Shown: positions 37,311 through 53,100, numbered from the stretch's first letter. The stretch: 64,000 nt of DNA from Xylocopa sonorina (GCF_050948175.1 NW_027490121.1:1178001-1242000); one strand, 5' to 3'. The notes: generated by a model not told the origin, from the sequence alone. Numbers and translations: made by a program.

Positions 37311-40300
37311 AATTGTAGACGAGGAATAAATAACACTTCGCAAATCATATTATATCTTACCATGAAACATAAAAATGAGATGCGATATCGCGTTTTAAGA
37401 AGCATTAGAACTCTATTGCTACGATAGGTAGACATCTGCAAACGCTATTTCCTTGCAAGGAAGTGTCGCATTTACATTCATTTGAAGTGTAGACGAGGAA
37501 TACATAACACTTCGCAAATCATATTATATCTTACCATGAAACATAGAAATGAGATGCGATATCGCGTTTTAAGAAGCATTAGAACTCTATCGCTACGATA
37601 CTTAGACATCTGCAGACGCTATTTCCTAGCAAGGAAGTGTCGCATTCACATTCATTTGAAGTGTAGACGAGGAATACATAACACTTCGCAAATCATATTA
37701 TATCTTACCATGAAACATAGAAACGAGATGCGATATCGCGTTTTAAGTATCATAAGAACTCTATTGCTATGATACGTAGACATCTGCAAACGCTATTTCC
37801 TTGCAAGGAAGTGTCGCATTTACATTCATTTGAATCGTATACGAGGAATGCATAACACTTCCCAATGAATAATATATCTTATCATGAAACATAGATATGA
37901 GATGCAATATCTCGCTTTATGAAGCATTTGAACTCTATTGCTACGATACCTAGACATCTGCAGACGCTATTTCCTAGCAAGGAAGTGTCGCATTTACATT
38001 CATTTGAAGTGTAGACGAGGAATACATGACACTTCGCAAATCATATTATATCTTACCATGAAACATAGAAATGAGATGCGATATCGCGTTTTAAGAAGCA
38101 TTAGAACTCTATCGCTACGATACTTAGACATCTGCAGACGCTATTTCCTAGCAAGGAAGTGTCGCATTTACATTCATTTGAAGTATAGACGAGGAATACA
38201 TGACACTTCGCAAATCTTATTATATCTTACCATGAAACATAGAAATGAGGTGCGATATCGCGTTTTAAGGAGCATTAGAACTCTATTGCTACGATACCTA
38301 GACATCTGCAGACGCTATTTCCTAGGAGGAAGTGTCGCATTTACATTTATTTGAATTGTAGACGAGAAATACATAACACTTCGCAAATCATATTATATCT
38401 TACCATGAAACATAGAAATGAGATGCGATATAGCGTTTTAAGAAGCATCAGAACTCTATTGCTACGATACCTAGACATCTGCAGACGCTATTTCCTATCA
38501 AGAAAGTGTCGCATTTACATTCATTTGAAGTGTAGACTAGGAATACGTGACACTTCGCAAATCATATTATATCTTACCATGAAACATAGAAATGAGATGC
38601 GATATCGCGTTTTAAGAAGCATTAGAAATCTATTGCTACGATACGTAGACATCTGCAAACGCTATTTCCTTGCAAGGAAGTGTCGCATTTACATTCATTT
38701 GAATCGTATACGAGGAATGCATAACACTTCCCAATGAATATTATATCTTATCATGAAACATAGATATGAGATGCAATATCTCGCTTTATGAAGCATTTGA
38801 ACTCTATTGCTACGATACCTAGACATCTGCAGACGCTATTTCCTAGCAAGGAAGTGTCGCATTTACATTCATTTGAAGTGTAGACGAGGAATACGTGACA
38901 CTTCGCAAACCATATTATATCTTACCATGAAACATAGAAATGAGATGCGATATCGCGTTTTAAGAAGCATTAGAAATCTATTGCTACGATACGTAGACAT
39001 CTGCAAACGCTATTTCTTTGCAAGGAAGGGTCGCATTTACATACACTTGACGTGTAGACGAGGAATACATAAAACTTCGCAAATCATATTATATCTTACC
39101 ATGAAACATAGAAATGAGATGCGATATCGCGTTTTAAGAAGCATTAGAACTCTATTGCTACGACAGGTAGACATCTGCAAACGCTATTTCCTTGCAAGGA
39201 AGTGTCGCATTTACATTCATTTGAATTGTAGACGAGGAATAAATAACACTTCGCAAATCATATTATATCTTACCATGAAACATAAAAATGAGATGCGATA
39301 TCGCGTTTTAAGAAGCATTAGAACTCTATTGCTACGATACTTAGACATCTGCAGACGCTATTTCCTAGCAAGGAAGTGTCGCATTTACATTCATTTGAAG
39401 TGTAGACGAGGAATACGTAACACTTCGCAAATCACATTATATCTTACCATGAAACATAGAAATGTGTTGCGATATCGCATTTTAAAAAGCATTAGAACTC
39501 TATTGCTACGATACCTAGACATCTGCAGACGCTATTTCCTAGCAAGGATGTGTCGCATTTACATTCATTTGAAGTGTAGACGAGGAATACATGACACTTC
39601 GCGAATCATATTATATCTTACCATGAAACATAGAAATGAGATGCGATATCGCGTTTTAAGAAGCATTAGAACTCTATCGCTACGATACTTAGACATCTGC
39701 AGACGCTATTTCCTAGCAAGGAAGTGTCGCATTTACATTCATTTGAAGTATAGACGAGGAATACATGACACTTCGCAAATCTTATTATATCTTACCATGA
39801 AACATAGAAATGAGGTGCGATATCGCGTTTTAAGGAGCATTAGAACTCTATTGCTACGATACCTAGACATCTGCAGACGCTATTTCCTAGGAGGAAGTGT
39901 CGCATTTACATTCATTTGAATTGTAGACGAGGAATAAATAACACTTCGCAAATCATATTATATCTTACCATGAAACATAGAAACGAGATGCGATATCGCG
40001 TTTTTAAGAAGCATTAGAAATCTATTGCTACGATACTTAGACATCTGCAGACGCTATTTCCTAGCAAGGAAGTGTCGCATTTACATTCATTTGAAGTGTA
40101 GACGAGGAATACGTAACACTTCGCAAATTACATTATATCTTACCATGAAACATAGAAATGAGATGCGATATCGCATTTTAAGAAGCATTAGAACTCTATT
40201 GCTACGATACCTAGACATCTGCAGACGCTATTTCCTAGCAAGGAAGTGTCGCATTTACATTCATTTGAAGTGTAGACGAGGAATACATGACACTTCGCAA

Positions 40301-40438
40301 ATCATATTATATCTTACCATGAAACATAGAAATGAGATGCGATATCGCGTTTTAAGAAGCATTAGAACTCTATTGCTACGATACGTAGACATCTGCAAAC
40401 GCTATTTCCTTGCAAGGTAGTTTCGCATTTACATTCAT

Positions 40439-43080
40439 TTGAAGTGTAGACGAGAAATACGTAACACTTCGCAAATCATATTATATCTTACCATGAAACA
40501 TAGAAATGAGATGCGATATCGCGTTTTTAGAAGCATTAGAACTCTATTGCTACGATACTTAAACATCTGCAAACCGTATTTCCTTGCAAGGAAGTGTCGC
40601 ATTTACATTCATTTGAAGTGTAGACGAGGAATACATGACACTTCGCAAACCATATTATATCTTACCATGAAACATAGAAATGAGATGCGATATCGCGTTT
40701 TAAGCAGCATTAGAAATCTATTGCTACGATACGTAGACATCTGCAAACGCTATTTCTTTGCAAGGAAGGGTCGCATTTACATACACTTGACGTGTAGACG
40801 AGGAATACATAAAACTTCGCAAATCATATTATATCTTACCATGAAACATAGAAATGAGATGCGATATCGCGTTTTAAGAAGCATTAGAACTCTATTGCTA
40901 CGATACCTAGACATCTGCAGACGCTATTTCCTAGCAAGGAAGTGTCGCATTTATATACATTTGAAGTGTAGACGAGGAATACATGACACTTCGTAAATCA
41001 TATTATATCTTACCATGAAACGTAGAAATGAGATGCGATATCGCGTTTTAAGAAGCATTAGAAATCTATCGCTACGATACTTAGACATCTGCAGACGCTA
41101 TTTCCTAGCAAGGAAGTGTCGCATTTACATTCATTTGAAGTGTAGACGAGGAATACGTAACACTTCGCAAATCACATTATATCTTACCATGAAACATAGA
41201 AATGAGATGCGATATCGCATTTTAAGAAGCATTAGAACTCTATTGCTACGATACCTAGACATCTGCAGACGCTATTTCCTAGCAAGGAAGTGTCGCATTT
41301 ACATTCATTTGAAGTGTAGACTAGGAATACGTGACACTTCGCAAATCATATTATATCTTACCATGAAACATAGAAACGAGATGCGATATCGCGTTTTAAG
41401 AAGCATTAGAAATCTATTGCTACGATACTTAGACATCTGCAGACGCTATTTCCTAGCAAGGAAGTGTCGCATTTACATTCATTTGAAGTGTAGACGAGGA
41501 ATACGTAACACTTCGCAAATTACATTATATCTTACCATGAAACATAGAAATGAGATGCGATATCGCATTTTAAGAAGCATTAGAACTCTATTGCTACGAT
41601 ACCTAGACATCTGCAGACGCTATTTCCTAGCAAGGAAGTGTCGCATTTACATTCATTTGAAGTGTAGACGAGGAATACATGACACTTCGCTAATCATATT
41701 ATATCTTACCATGAAACATAGAAATGAGATGCGATATCGCGTTTTAAGAAGCATTAGAACTCTATTGCTACGATACGTAGACATCTGCAAACGCTATTTC
41801 CTTGCAAGGTAGTGTCGCATTTACATTCATTTGAAGTGTAGACGAGAAATACGTAACACTTCGCAAATCATATTATATCTTACCATGAAACATAGAAATG
41901 AGATGCGATATCGCGTTTTTAGAAGCATTAGAACTCTATTGCTACGATACTTAAACATCTGCAAACCGTATTTCCTTGCAAGGAAGTGTCGCATTTACAT
42001 TCATTTGAAGTGTAGACGAGGAATACATGACACTTCGCAAACCATATTATATCTTACCATGAAACATAGAAATGAGATGCGATATCGCGTTTTAAGCAGC
42101 ATTAGAAATCTATTGCTACGATACGTAGACATCTGCAAACGCTATTTCTTTGCAAGGAAGGGTCGCATTTACATACACTTGACGTGTAGACGAGGAATAC
42201 ATAAAACTTCGCAAATCATATTATATCTTACCATGAAACATAGAAATGAGATGCGATATCGCGTTTTAAGAAGCATTAGAACTCTATTGCTACGATACCT
42301 AGACATCTGCAGACGCTATTTCCTAGCAAGGAAGTGTCGCATTTATATACATTTGAAGTGTAGACGAGGAATACATGACACTTCGTAAATCATATTATAT
42401 CTTACCATGAAACATAGAAATGAGATGCGATATCGCGTTTTAAGAAGCATTAGAAATCTATTGCTACGATACTTAGACATCTGCAGACGCTATTTCCTAG
42501 CAAGGAAGTGTTGCATTTACATTCATTTGAAGTGTAGACGAGGAATACGTAACACTTCGCAAATCACATTATATCTTACCATGAAACATAGAAATGAGAT
42601 GCGATATCGCATTTTAAGAAGCATTAGAACTCTATTGCTACGATACCTAGACATCTGCAGACGCTATTTCCTAGCAAGGAAGTGTCGCATTTACATTCAT
42701 TTGAAGTGTAGACTAGGAATACGTGACACTTCGCAAATCATATTATATCTTACCATGAAACATAGAAACGAGATGCGATATCGCGTTTTAAGAAGCATTA
42801 GAAATCTATTGCTACGATACTTAGACATCTGCAGACGCTATTTCCTAGCAAGGAAGTGTCGCATTTACATTCATTTGAAGTGTAGACGAGGAATACGTAA
42901 CACTTCGCAAATCACATTATATCTTACCATGAAACATAGAAATGAGATGCGATATCGCATTTTAAGAAGCATTAGAACTCTATTGCTACGATACCTAGAC
43001 ATCTGCAGACGCTATTTCCTAGCAAGGAAGTGTCGCATTTACATTCATTTGAAGTGTAGACGAGGAATACATGACACTTC
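40439..43080 (+). repeat. Tandem eight-monomer (1392-bp) higher-order unit
   Basis: The series beginning with CGAGAAATACGTAAC and GTTTTTAGAAGC at 40455-40530 recurs 1392 bp downstream at 41.85-41.92 kb, followed by the same monomers (TTAAGCAGCATTAG, GGAAGGGTCGC, CATTTATATACATTTG, GTAAATCATATT). The copies are almost identical. The pair is itself repeated 3828 bp downstream. Confidence 0.8.
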
Positions 43081-45740
43081 GCAAATCATATTATATCTTA
43101 CCATGAAACATAGAAATGAGATGCGATATCGCGTTTTAAGAAGCATTAGAAATCTATTGCTACGATACGTAGACATCTGCAAACGCTATTTCTTTGCAAG
43201 GAAGGGTCGCATTTACATACACTTGACGTGTAGACGAGGAATACATAACACTTCGCAGATCATATTATATCTTACCATGAAACATAGAAATGAGATGCGA
43301 TATCGCGTTTTAAGAAGCATTAGAAACCTATTGCTACGATACGTAGACATCTGCAAACGCTATTTTCTTGCAAGGAAGTATCGCATTTACATTCATTTGA
43401 AGTGTAGACGAGAAATACATAACACTTCTCAAATCATTTTATATCTTACCATGAAACATAGAAATGAGATGCGATATCGCGTTTTAAGAAGCATTAGAAA
43501 CCTATTGCTACGATACGTAGACATCTGCAAACGCTATTTCCTTGCAAGGAAGTATCGCATTTACATTCATTTGAAGTGTAGACGAGAAATACATAACACT
43601 TCGCAAATCATATTATATCTTACCATGAAACATTGAAATGAGATGCGATATCGCGTTTTAAGAAGCATTAGAACTCTATTGCTACGACAGGTAGACATCT
43701 GCAAACGCTATTTCCTTGCAAGGAAGTGTCGCATTTACATTCATTTGAATTGTAGACGAGGAATAAATAACACTTCGCAAATCATATTATATCTTACCAT
43801 GAAACATAGAAACGAGATGCGATATCGCGTTTTAAGAAGCATTAGAAATCTATTGCTACGATACTTAGACATCTGCAGACGCTATTTCCTAGCAAGGAAG
43901 TGTCGCATTTACATTCATTTGAAGTGTAGACGAGGAATACGTAACACTTCGCAAATTACATTATATCTTACCATGAAACATAGAAATGAGATGCGATATC
44001 GCATTTTAAGAAGCATTAGAACTCTATTGCTACGATACCTAGACACCTGCAGACGCTATTTCCTAGCAAGGAAGTGTCGCATTTACATTCATTTGAAGTG
44101 TAGACGAGGAATACATGACACTTCGCAAATCATATTATATCTTACCATGAAACATAGAAATGAGATGCGATATCGCGTTTTAAGAAGCATTAGAACTCTA
44201 TTGCTACGATACGTAGACATCTGCAAACGCTATTTCCTTGCAAGGTAGTTTCGCATTTACATTCATTTGAAGTGTAGACCAGAAATACGTAACACTTCGC
44301 AAATCATATTATATCTTACCATGAAACATAGAAATGAGATGCGATATCGCGTTTTTAGAAGCATTAGAACTCTATTGCTACGATACTTAAACATCTGCAA
44401 ACCGTATTTCCTTGCAAGGAAGTGTCGCATTTACATTCATTTGAAGTGTAGACGAGGAATACATGACACTTCGCAAACCATATTATATCTTACCATGAAA
44501 CATAGAAATGAGATGCGATATCGCGTTTTAAGCAGCATTAGAAATCTATTGCTACGATACGTAGACATCTGCAAACGCTATTTCTTTGCAAGGAAGGGTC
44601 GCATTTACATACACTTGACGTGTAGACGAGGAATACATAAAACTTCGCAAATCATATTATATCTTACCATGAAACATAGAAATGAGATGCGATATCGCGT
44701 TTTAAGAAGCATTAGAACTCTATTGCTACGATACCTAGACATCTGCAGACGCTATTTCCTAGCAAGGAAGTGTCGCATTTATATACATTTGAAGTGTAGA
44801 CGAGGAATACATGACACTTCGTAAATCATATTATATCTTACCATGAAACGTAGAAATGAGATGCGATATCGCGTTTTAAGAAGCATTAGAAATCTATCGC
44901 TACGATACTTAGACATCTGCAGACGCTATTTCCTAGCAAGGAAGTGTCGCATTTACATTCATTTGAAGTGTAGACGAGGAATACGTAACACTTCGCAAAT
45001 CACATTATATCTTACCATGAAACATAGAAATGAGATGCGATATCGCATTTTAAGAAGCATTAGAACTCTATTGCTACGATACCTAGACATCTGCAGACGC
45101 TATTTCCTAGCAAGGAAGTGTCGCATTTACATTCATTTGAAGTGTAGACTAGGAATACGTGACACTTCGCAAATCATATTATATCTTACCATGAAACATA
45201 GAAACGAGATGCGATATCGCGTTTTAAGAAGCATTAGAAATCTATTGCTACGATACTTAGACATCTGCAGACGCTATTTCCTAGCAAGGAAGTGTCGCAT
45301 TTACATTCATTTGAAGTGTAGACGAGGAATACGTAACACTTCGCAAATTACATTATATCTTACCATGAAACATAGAAATGAGATGCGATATCGCATTTTA
45401 AGAAGCATTAGAACTCTATTGCTACGATACCTAGACATCTGCAGACGCTATTTCCTAGCAAGGAAGTGTCGCATTTACATTCATTTGAAGTGTAGACGAG
45501 GAATACATGACACTTCGCAAATCATATTATATCTTACCATGAAACATAGAAATGAGATGCGATATCGCGTTTTAAGAAGCATTAGAACTCTATTGCTACG
45601 ATACGTAGACATCTGCAAACGCTATTTCCTTGCAAGGTAGTGTCGCATTTACATTCATTTGAAGTGTAGACGAGAAATACGTAACACTTCGCAAATCATA
45701 TTATATCTTACCATGAAACATAGAAATGAGATGCGATATC

Positions 45741-46290
45741 GCGTTTTAGAAGCATTAGAACTCTATTGCTACGATACTTAAACATCTGCAAACCGTATTT
45801 CCTTGCAAGGAAGTGTCGCATTTACATTCATTTGAAGTGTAGACGAGGAATACATGACACTTCGCAACCATATTATATCTTACCATGAAACATAGAAATG
45901 AGATGCGATATCGCGTTTTAAGCAGCATTAGAAATCTATTGCTACGATACGTAGACATCTGCAAACGCTATTTCTTTGCAAGGAAGGGTTCGCATTTACA
46001 TACACTTGACGTGTAGACGAGGAATACATAAAACTTCGCAAATCATATTATATCTTACCATGAAACATAGAAATGAGATGCGATATCGCGTTTTAAGAAG
46101 CATTAGAACTCTATTGCTACGATACCTAGACATCTGCAGACGCTATTTCCTAGCAAGGAAGTGTCGCATTTATATACATTTGAAGTGTAGACGAGGAATA
46201 CATGACACTTCGTAAATCATATTATATCTTACCATGAAACATAGAAATGAGATGCGATATCGCAGTTTTAAGAAGCATTAGAATCTATTG
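45741..46290 (+). other. Cluster of one-base indels (likely sequence error)
   Basis: Relative to near-identical copies at 40.5, 41.9 and 44.3 kb this copy has GCGTTTTAGAAG for GCGTTTTTAGAAG (45743), GCAACCATATT for GCAAACCATATT (45864), GGGTTCGC for GGGTCGC (45987), CGCAGTTTTAAG for CGCGTTTTAAG (46261) and TTAGAATCTATT for TTAGAAATCTATT (46280). Similar lone indels occur at 47198, 47228, 48180, 48186, 48370 and 49570. They interrupt the open frame that the sister copies keep. Confidence 0.65.
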
Positions 46291-49200
46291 CTACGATACT
46301 TAGACATCTGCAGACGCTATTTCCTAGCAAGGAAGTGTTGCATTTACATTCATTTGAAGTGTAGACGAGGAATACGTAACACTTCGCAAATCACATTATA
46401 TCTTACCATGAAACATAGAAATGAGATGCGATATCGCATTTTAAGAAGCATTAGAACTCTATTGCTACGATACCTAGACATCTGCAGACGCTATTTCCTA
46501 GCAAGGAAGTGTCGCATTTACATTCATTTGAAGTGTAGACTAGGAATACGTGACACTTCGCAAATCATATTATATCTTACCATGAAACATAGAAACGAGA
46601 TGCGATATCGCGTTTTAAGAAGCATTAGAAATCTATTGCTACGATACTTAGACATCTGCAGACGCTATTTCCTAGCAAGGAAGTGTCGCATTTACATTCA
46701 TTTGAAGTGTAGACGAGGAATACGTAACACTTCGCAAATCACATTATATCTTACCATGAAACATAGAAATGAGATGCGATATCGCATTTTAAGAAGCATT
46801 AGAACTCTATTGCTACGATACCTAGACATCTGCAGACGCTATTTCCTAGCAAGGAAGTGTCGCATTTACATTCATTTGAAGTGTAGACGAGGAATACATG
46901 ACACTTCGCAAATCATATTATATCTTACCATGAAACATAGAAATGAGATGCGATATCGCGTTTTAAGAAGCATTAGAAATCTATTGCTACGATACTTAGA
47001 CATCTGCAGACGCTATTTCCTAGCAAGGAAGTGTCGCATTTACATTCATTTGAAGTGTAGACGAGGAATACGTAACACTTCGCAAATCACATTATATCTT
47101 ACCATGAAACATAGAAATGAGATGCGATATCGCATTTTAAGAAGCATTAGAACTCTATTGCTACGATACCTAGACATCTGCAGACGCTATTTCCTAGCAA
47201 GAAGTGTCGCATTTACATTCATTTGAAGGTGTAGACGAGGAATACATGACACTTCGCAAATCATATTATATCTTACCATGAAACATAGAAATGAGATGCG
47301 ATATCGCGTTTTAAGAAGCATTAGAACTCTATTGCTACGATACGTAGACATCTGCAAACGCTATTTCCTTGCAAGGAAGTGTCGCATTTACATTCATTTG
47401 AAGTGTAGACGAGGAATACATAACACTTCGCAAATCACATTATATCTTACCATGAAACATAGAAATGAGATGCGATGTCGCGTTTTAAGAATCATAAGAA
47501 CTCTATTGCCACGATACGTAGACATCTGCAAACGCAATTTCCTTGCAAGGAAGTGTCGCATTTACATTCATTTGAAGTGCAGACGAGGAATACATAACTC
47601 TTCGCAAATCATATTATATCTTACCATGAACCATAGAAATGAGATGCGATATCGCGTTTTAAGAATCATAAAAACTCTATTGCTACAATACGTAGACATC
47701 TGCAAACGCTATTTCCTAGTGAGGAAGTGTCTCATTCACATTCATTTGAAGTGTAGACGAGAAATACATAACACTTCGCAAATCATATTATATCTTACCA
47801 TGAAACATAGAAATGAGATGCGATATCGCGTTTTAAGAAGCATCAGAACTCTATTGCTACGATACCTAGACATCTGCAGACGCTATTTCCTATCAAGGAA
47901 GTGTCGCATTTACATTCATTTGAAGTGTAGACTAGGAATACGTGACACTTCGCAAATCATATTATATCTTACCATGAAACATAGAAATGAGATGCGATAT
48001 CGCGTTTTAAGAAGCATTAGAAATCTATTGCTACGATACGTAGACATCTGCAAACGCTATTTCTTTGCAAGGAAGGGTCGCATTTACATACACTTGACGT
48101 GTAGACGAGGAATACATAACACTTCGCAGATCATATTATATCTTACCATGAAACATAGAAATGAGATGCGATATCGCGTTTAAGAACGCATTAGAAACCT
48201 ATTGCTACGATACGTAGACATCTGCAAACGCTATTTCCTTGCAAGGAAGTATCGCATTTACATTCATTTGAAGTGTAGACGAGAAATACATAACACTTCT
48301 CAAACCATTTTATATCTTACCATGAAACATAGAAATGAGATGCGATATCGCGTTTTAAGAAGCATTAGAACCTATTGCTACGATACGTAGACATCTGCAA
48401 ACGCTATTTCCTTGCAAGGAAGTATCGCATTTACATTCATTTGAAGTGTAGACGAGAAATACATAACACTTCGCAAATCATATTATATCTTACCATGAAA
48501 CATTGAAATGAGATGCGATATCGCGTTTTAAGAAGCATTAGAACTCTATTGCTACGACAGGTAGACATCTGCAAACGCTATTTCCTTGCAAGGAAGTGTC
48601 GCATTTACATTCATTTGAATTGTAGACGAGGAATAAATAACACTTCGCAAATCATATTATATCTTACCATGAAACATAGAAATGAGGTGCGATATCGCGT
48701 TTTATGAAGCATTAGAACTCTATCGCTACGATACTTAGACATCTGCAGACGCTATTTCCTAGCAAGGAAGTGTCGCATTCACATTCATTTGAAGTGTAGA
48801 CGAGGAATACATAACACTTCGCAAATCATATTATATCTTACCATGAAACATAGAAATGAGATGCGATATCGCGTTTTAAGAAGCATTAGAACTCTATCGC
48901 TACGATACTTAGACATCTGCAAACGCTATTTCCTTGCAAGGAAGTGTCGCATTTACATTCATTTGAATCGTATACGAGGAATGCATAACACTTCCCAATG
49001 AATATTATATCTTATCATGAAACATAGATATGAGATGCAATATCTCGCTTTATGAAGCATTTGAACTCTATTGCTACGATACCTAGACATCTGCAGACGC
49101 TATTTCCTAGCAAGGAAGTATCGCATTTACATTCATTTGAAGTGTAGACGAGGAATACGTGACACTTCGCAAACCATATTATATCTTACCATGAAACATA

Positions 49201-50178
49201 GAAATGAGATGCGATATCGCGTTTTAAGAAGCATTAGAAATCTATTGCTACGATACGTAGACATCTGCAAACGCTATTTCTTTGCAAGGAAGGGTCGCAT
49301 TTACATACACTTGACGTGTAGACGAGGAATACATAAAACTTCGCAAACCATATTATATCTTACCATGAAACATAGAAATGAGATGCGATATCGCGTTTTA
49401 AGAAGCATTAGAACTCTATTGCTACGACAGGTAGACATCTGCAAACGCTATTTCCTTGCAAGGAAGTGTCGCATTTACATTCATTTGAATTGTAGACGAG
49501 GAATAAATAACACTTCGCAAATCATACTATATCTTACCATGAAACATAAAAATGAGATGCGATATCGCGTTTAAGAAGCATTAGAACTCTATTGCTACGA
49601 TACTTAGACATCTGCAGACGCTATTTCCTAGCAAGGAAGTGTCGCATTTACATTCATTTGAAGTGTAGACGAGGAATACGTAACACTTCGCAAATCACAT
49701 TATATCTTACCATGAAACATAGAAATGAATTGCGATATCGCGTTTTAAAAAGCATTAGAACTCTATTGCTACGATACCTAGACATCTGCAGACGCTATTT
49801 CCTAGCAAGGATGTGTCGCATTTACATTCATTTGAAGTGTAGACGAGGAATACATGACACTTCGCGAATCATATTATATCTTACCATGAAACATAGAAAT
49901 GAGATGCGATATCGCGTTTTAAGAAGCATTAGAACTCTATCGCTACGATACTTAGACATCTGCAGACGCTATTTCCTAGCAAGGAAGTGTCGCATTTACA
50001 TTCATTTGAAGTATAGACGAGGAATACATGACACTTCGCAAATCTTATTATATCTTACCATTAAACATAGAAATGAGGTGCGATATCGCGTTTTAAGGAG
50101 CATTAGAACTCTATTGCTACGATACCTAGACATCTGCAGACGCTATTTCCTAGGAGGAAGTGTCGCATTTACATTCAT

Positions 50179-53100
50179 TTGAATTGTAGACGAGGAATAA
50201 ATAACACTTCGCAAATCATATTATATCTTACCATGAAACATAGAAATGAGATGCGATATCGCGTTTTAAGAAGCATTAGAACTCTATCGCTACGATACTT
50301 AGACATCTGCAGACGCTACTTCCTAGCAAGGAAGTGTCGCATTCACATTCATTTGAAGTGTAGACGAGGAATACATAACAATTCGCAAATCGTATTATAT
50401 CTTACCATGAAACATAGAAACGAGATGCGATATCGCGTTTTAAGAAGCATTAGAAATCTATTGCTACGATACTTAGACATCTGCAGACGCTATTTCCTAG
50501 CAAGGAAGTGTCGCATTTACATTCATTTGAAGTGTAGACGAGGAATACATAACACTTCGCAAATCACATTATATCTTACCATGAAACATAGAAATGAGAT
50601 GCGATGTCGCGTTTTAAGAATCATAAGAACTCTATTGCCACGATACGTAGACATCTGCAAACGCAATTTCCTTGCAAGGAAGTGTCGCATTTACATTCAT
50701 TTGAAGTGCAGACGAGGAATACATAACTCTTCGCAAATCATATTATATCTTACCATGAACCATAGAAATGAGATGCGATATCGCGTTTTAAGAATCATAA
50801 AAACTCTATTGCTACAATACGTAGACATCTGCAAACGCTATTTCCTTGCAAGGAAGTATCGCATTTACATTCATTTGAAGTGTAGACGAGAAATACATAA
50901 CACTTCGCAAATCATTTTATATCTTACCATGAAACATAGAAATGAGATGCGATATCGCGTTTTAAGAAGCATTAGAAACCTATTGCTACGATACGTAGAC
51001 ATCTGCAAACGCTATTTCCTTGCAAGGAAGTATCGCATTTACATTCATTTGAAGTGTAGACGAGAAATACATAACACTTCGCAAATCATATTATATCTTA
51101 CCATGAAACATTGAAATGAGATGCGATATCGCGTTTTAAGAAGCATTAGAACTCTATTGCTACGACAGGTAGACATCTGCAAACGCTATTTCCTTGCAAG
51201 GAAGTGTCGCATTTACATTCATTTGAATTGTAGACGAGGAATAAATAACACTTCGCAAATCATATTATATCTTACCATGAAACATAGAAATGAGGTGCGA
51301 TATCGCGTTTTATGAAGCATTAGAACTCTATTGCTACGATACTTAGACATCTGCAGACGCTATTTCCTAGCAAGGAAGTGTCGCATTTACATTCATTTGA
51401 AGTGTAGACGAGGAATACGTAACACTTCGCAAATCACATTATATCTTACCATGAAACATAGAAATGAATTGCGATATCGCGTTTTAAAAAGCATTAGAAC
51501 TCTATTGCTACGATACCTAGACATCTGCAGACGCTATTTCCTAGGAGGAAGTGTCGCATTTACATTCATTTGAATTGTAGACGAGGAACAAATAACACTT
51601 CGCAAATCATATTATATCTTACCATGAAACATAGAAATGAGATGCGATATCGCGTTTTAAGAAGCATTAGAACTCTATCGCTACGATACTTAGACATCTG
51701 CAGACGCTACTTCCTAGCAAGGAAGTGTCGCATTCACATTCATTTGAAGTGTAGACGAGGAATACATAACACTTCGCAAATCGTATTATATCTTACCATG
51801 AAACATAGAAACGAGATGCGATATCGCGTTTTAAGAAGCATTAGAAATCTATTGCTACGATACTTAGACATCTGCAGACGCTATTTCCTAGCAAGGAAGT
51901 GTCGCATTTACATTCATTTGAAGTGTAGACGAGGAATACATAACACTTCGCAAATCACATTATATCTTACCATGAAACATAGAAATGAGATGCGATGTCG
52001 CGTTTTAAGAATCATAAGAACTCTATTGCCACGATACGTAGACATCTGCAAACGCAATTTCCTTGCAAGGAAGTGTCGCATTTACATTCATTTGAAGTGC
52101 AGACGAGGAATACATAACTCTTCGCAAATCATATTATATCTTACCATGAACCATAGAAATGAGATGCGATATCGCGTTTTAAGAATCATAAAAACTCTAT
52201 TGCTACAATACGTAGACATCTGCAAACGCTATTTCCTAGTGAGGAAGTGTCTCATTCACATTCATTTGAAGTGTAGACGAGAAATACATAACACTTCTCA
52301 AATCATATTATATCTTACCATGAAACATAGAAATGAGATGCGATATCGCGTTTTAAGAAGCATCAGAACTCTATTGCTACGATACCTAGACATCTGCAGA
52401 CGCTATTTCCTATCAAGGAAGTGTCGCATTTACATTCATTTGAAGTGTAGACTAGGAATACGTGACACTTCGCAAATCATATTATATCTTACCATGAAAC
52501 ATAGAAATGAGATGCGATATCGCGTTTTAAGAAGCATTAGAAATCTATTGCTACGATACGTAGACATCTGCAAACGCTATTTCTTTGCAAGGAAGGGTCG
52601 CATTTACATACACTTGACGTGTAGACGAGGAATACATAACACTTCGCAGATCATATTATATCTTACCATGAAACATAGAAATGAGATGCGATATCGCGTT
52701 TTAAGAAGCATTAGAAACCTATTGCTACGATACGTAGACATCTGCAAACGCTATTTCCTTGCAAGGAAGTATCGCATTTACATTCATTTGAAGTGTAGAC
52801 GAGAAATACATAACACTTCGCAAATCATTTTATATCTTACCATGAAACATAGAAATGAGATGCGATATCGCGTTTTAAGAAGCATTAGAAACCTATTGCT
52901 ACGATACGTAGACATCTGCAAACGCTATTTCCTTGCAAGGAAGTATCGCATTTACATTCATTTGAAGTGTAGACGAGAAATACATAACACTTCGCAAATC
53001 ATATTATATCTTACCATGAAACATTGAAATGAGATGCGATATCGCGTTTTAAGAAGCATTAGAACTCTATTGCTACGACAGGTAGACATCTGCAAACGCT

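Larger units (their letters stand above)
40025..46980 (+). repeat. Direct duplication of ~3.1 kb at 3828-bp (22-monomer) spacing
   Basis: 40025-43150 matches 43853-46980 with the same variant order and very few substitutions. One example is CGAGAAATACGTAAC, present as CCAGAAATACGTAAC in the second copy at 44280. Similarity ends where a CTTTGCAAGGAAGGGTCGC monomer at 43.19 kb faces a CCTAGCAAGG monomer at 47.02 kb. An eight-monomer duplication is nested inside. Confidence 0.8.
24235..51548 (+). repeat. 173-bp variant monomer carrying CTAGGAGGAAG, nine copies
   Basis: A one-base-shorter variant has CCTAGGAGGAAG where other monomers have CCTAGCAAGGAAG. It occurs near 24238, 27891, 29458, 31018, 31369, 38321, 39888, 50148 and 51541. 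In most copies it is followed by TTTGAATTGTAGACGAGGAA and AATAAATAAC. The deletion shifts the open frame and ends it. One founding mutation was spread along 27 kb by amplification, so the variant is a useful tracer of exchange events. Confidence 0.8.
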
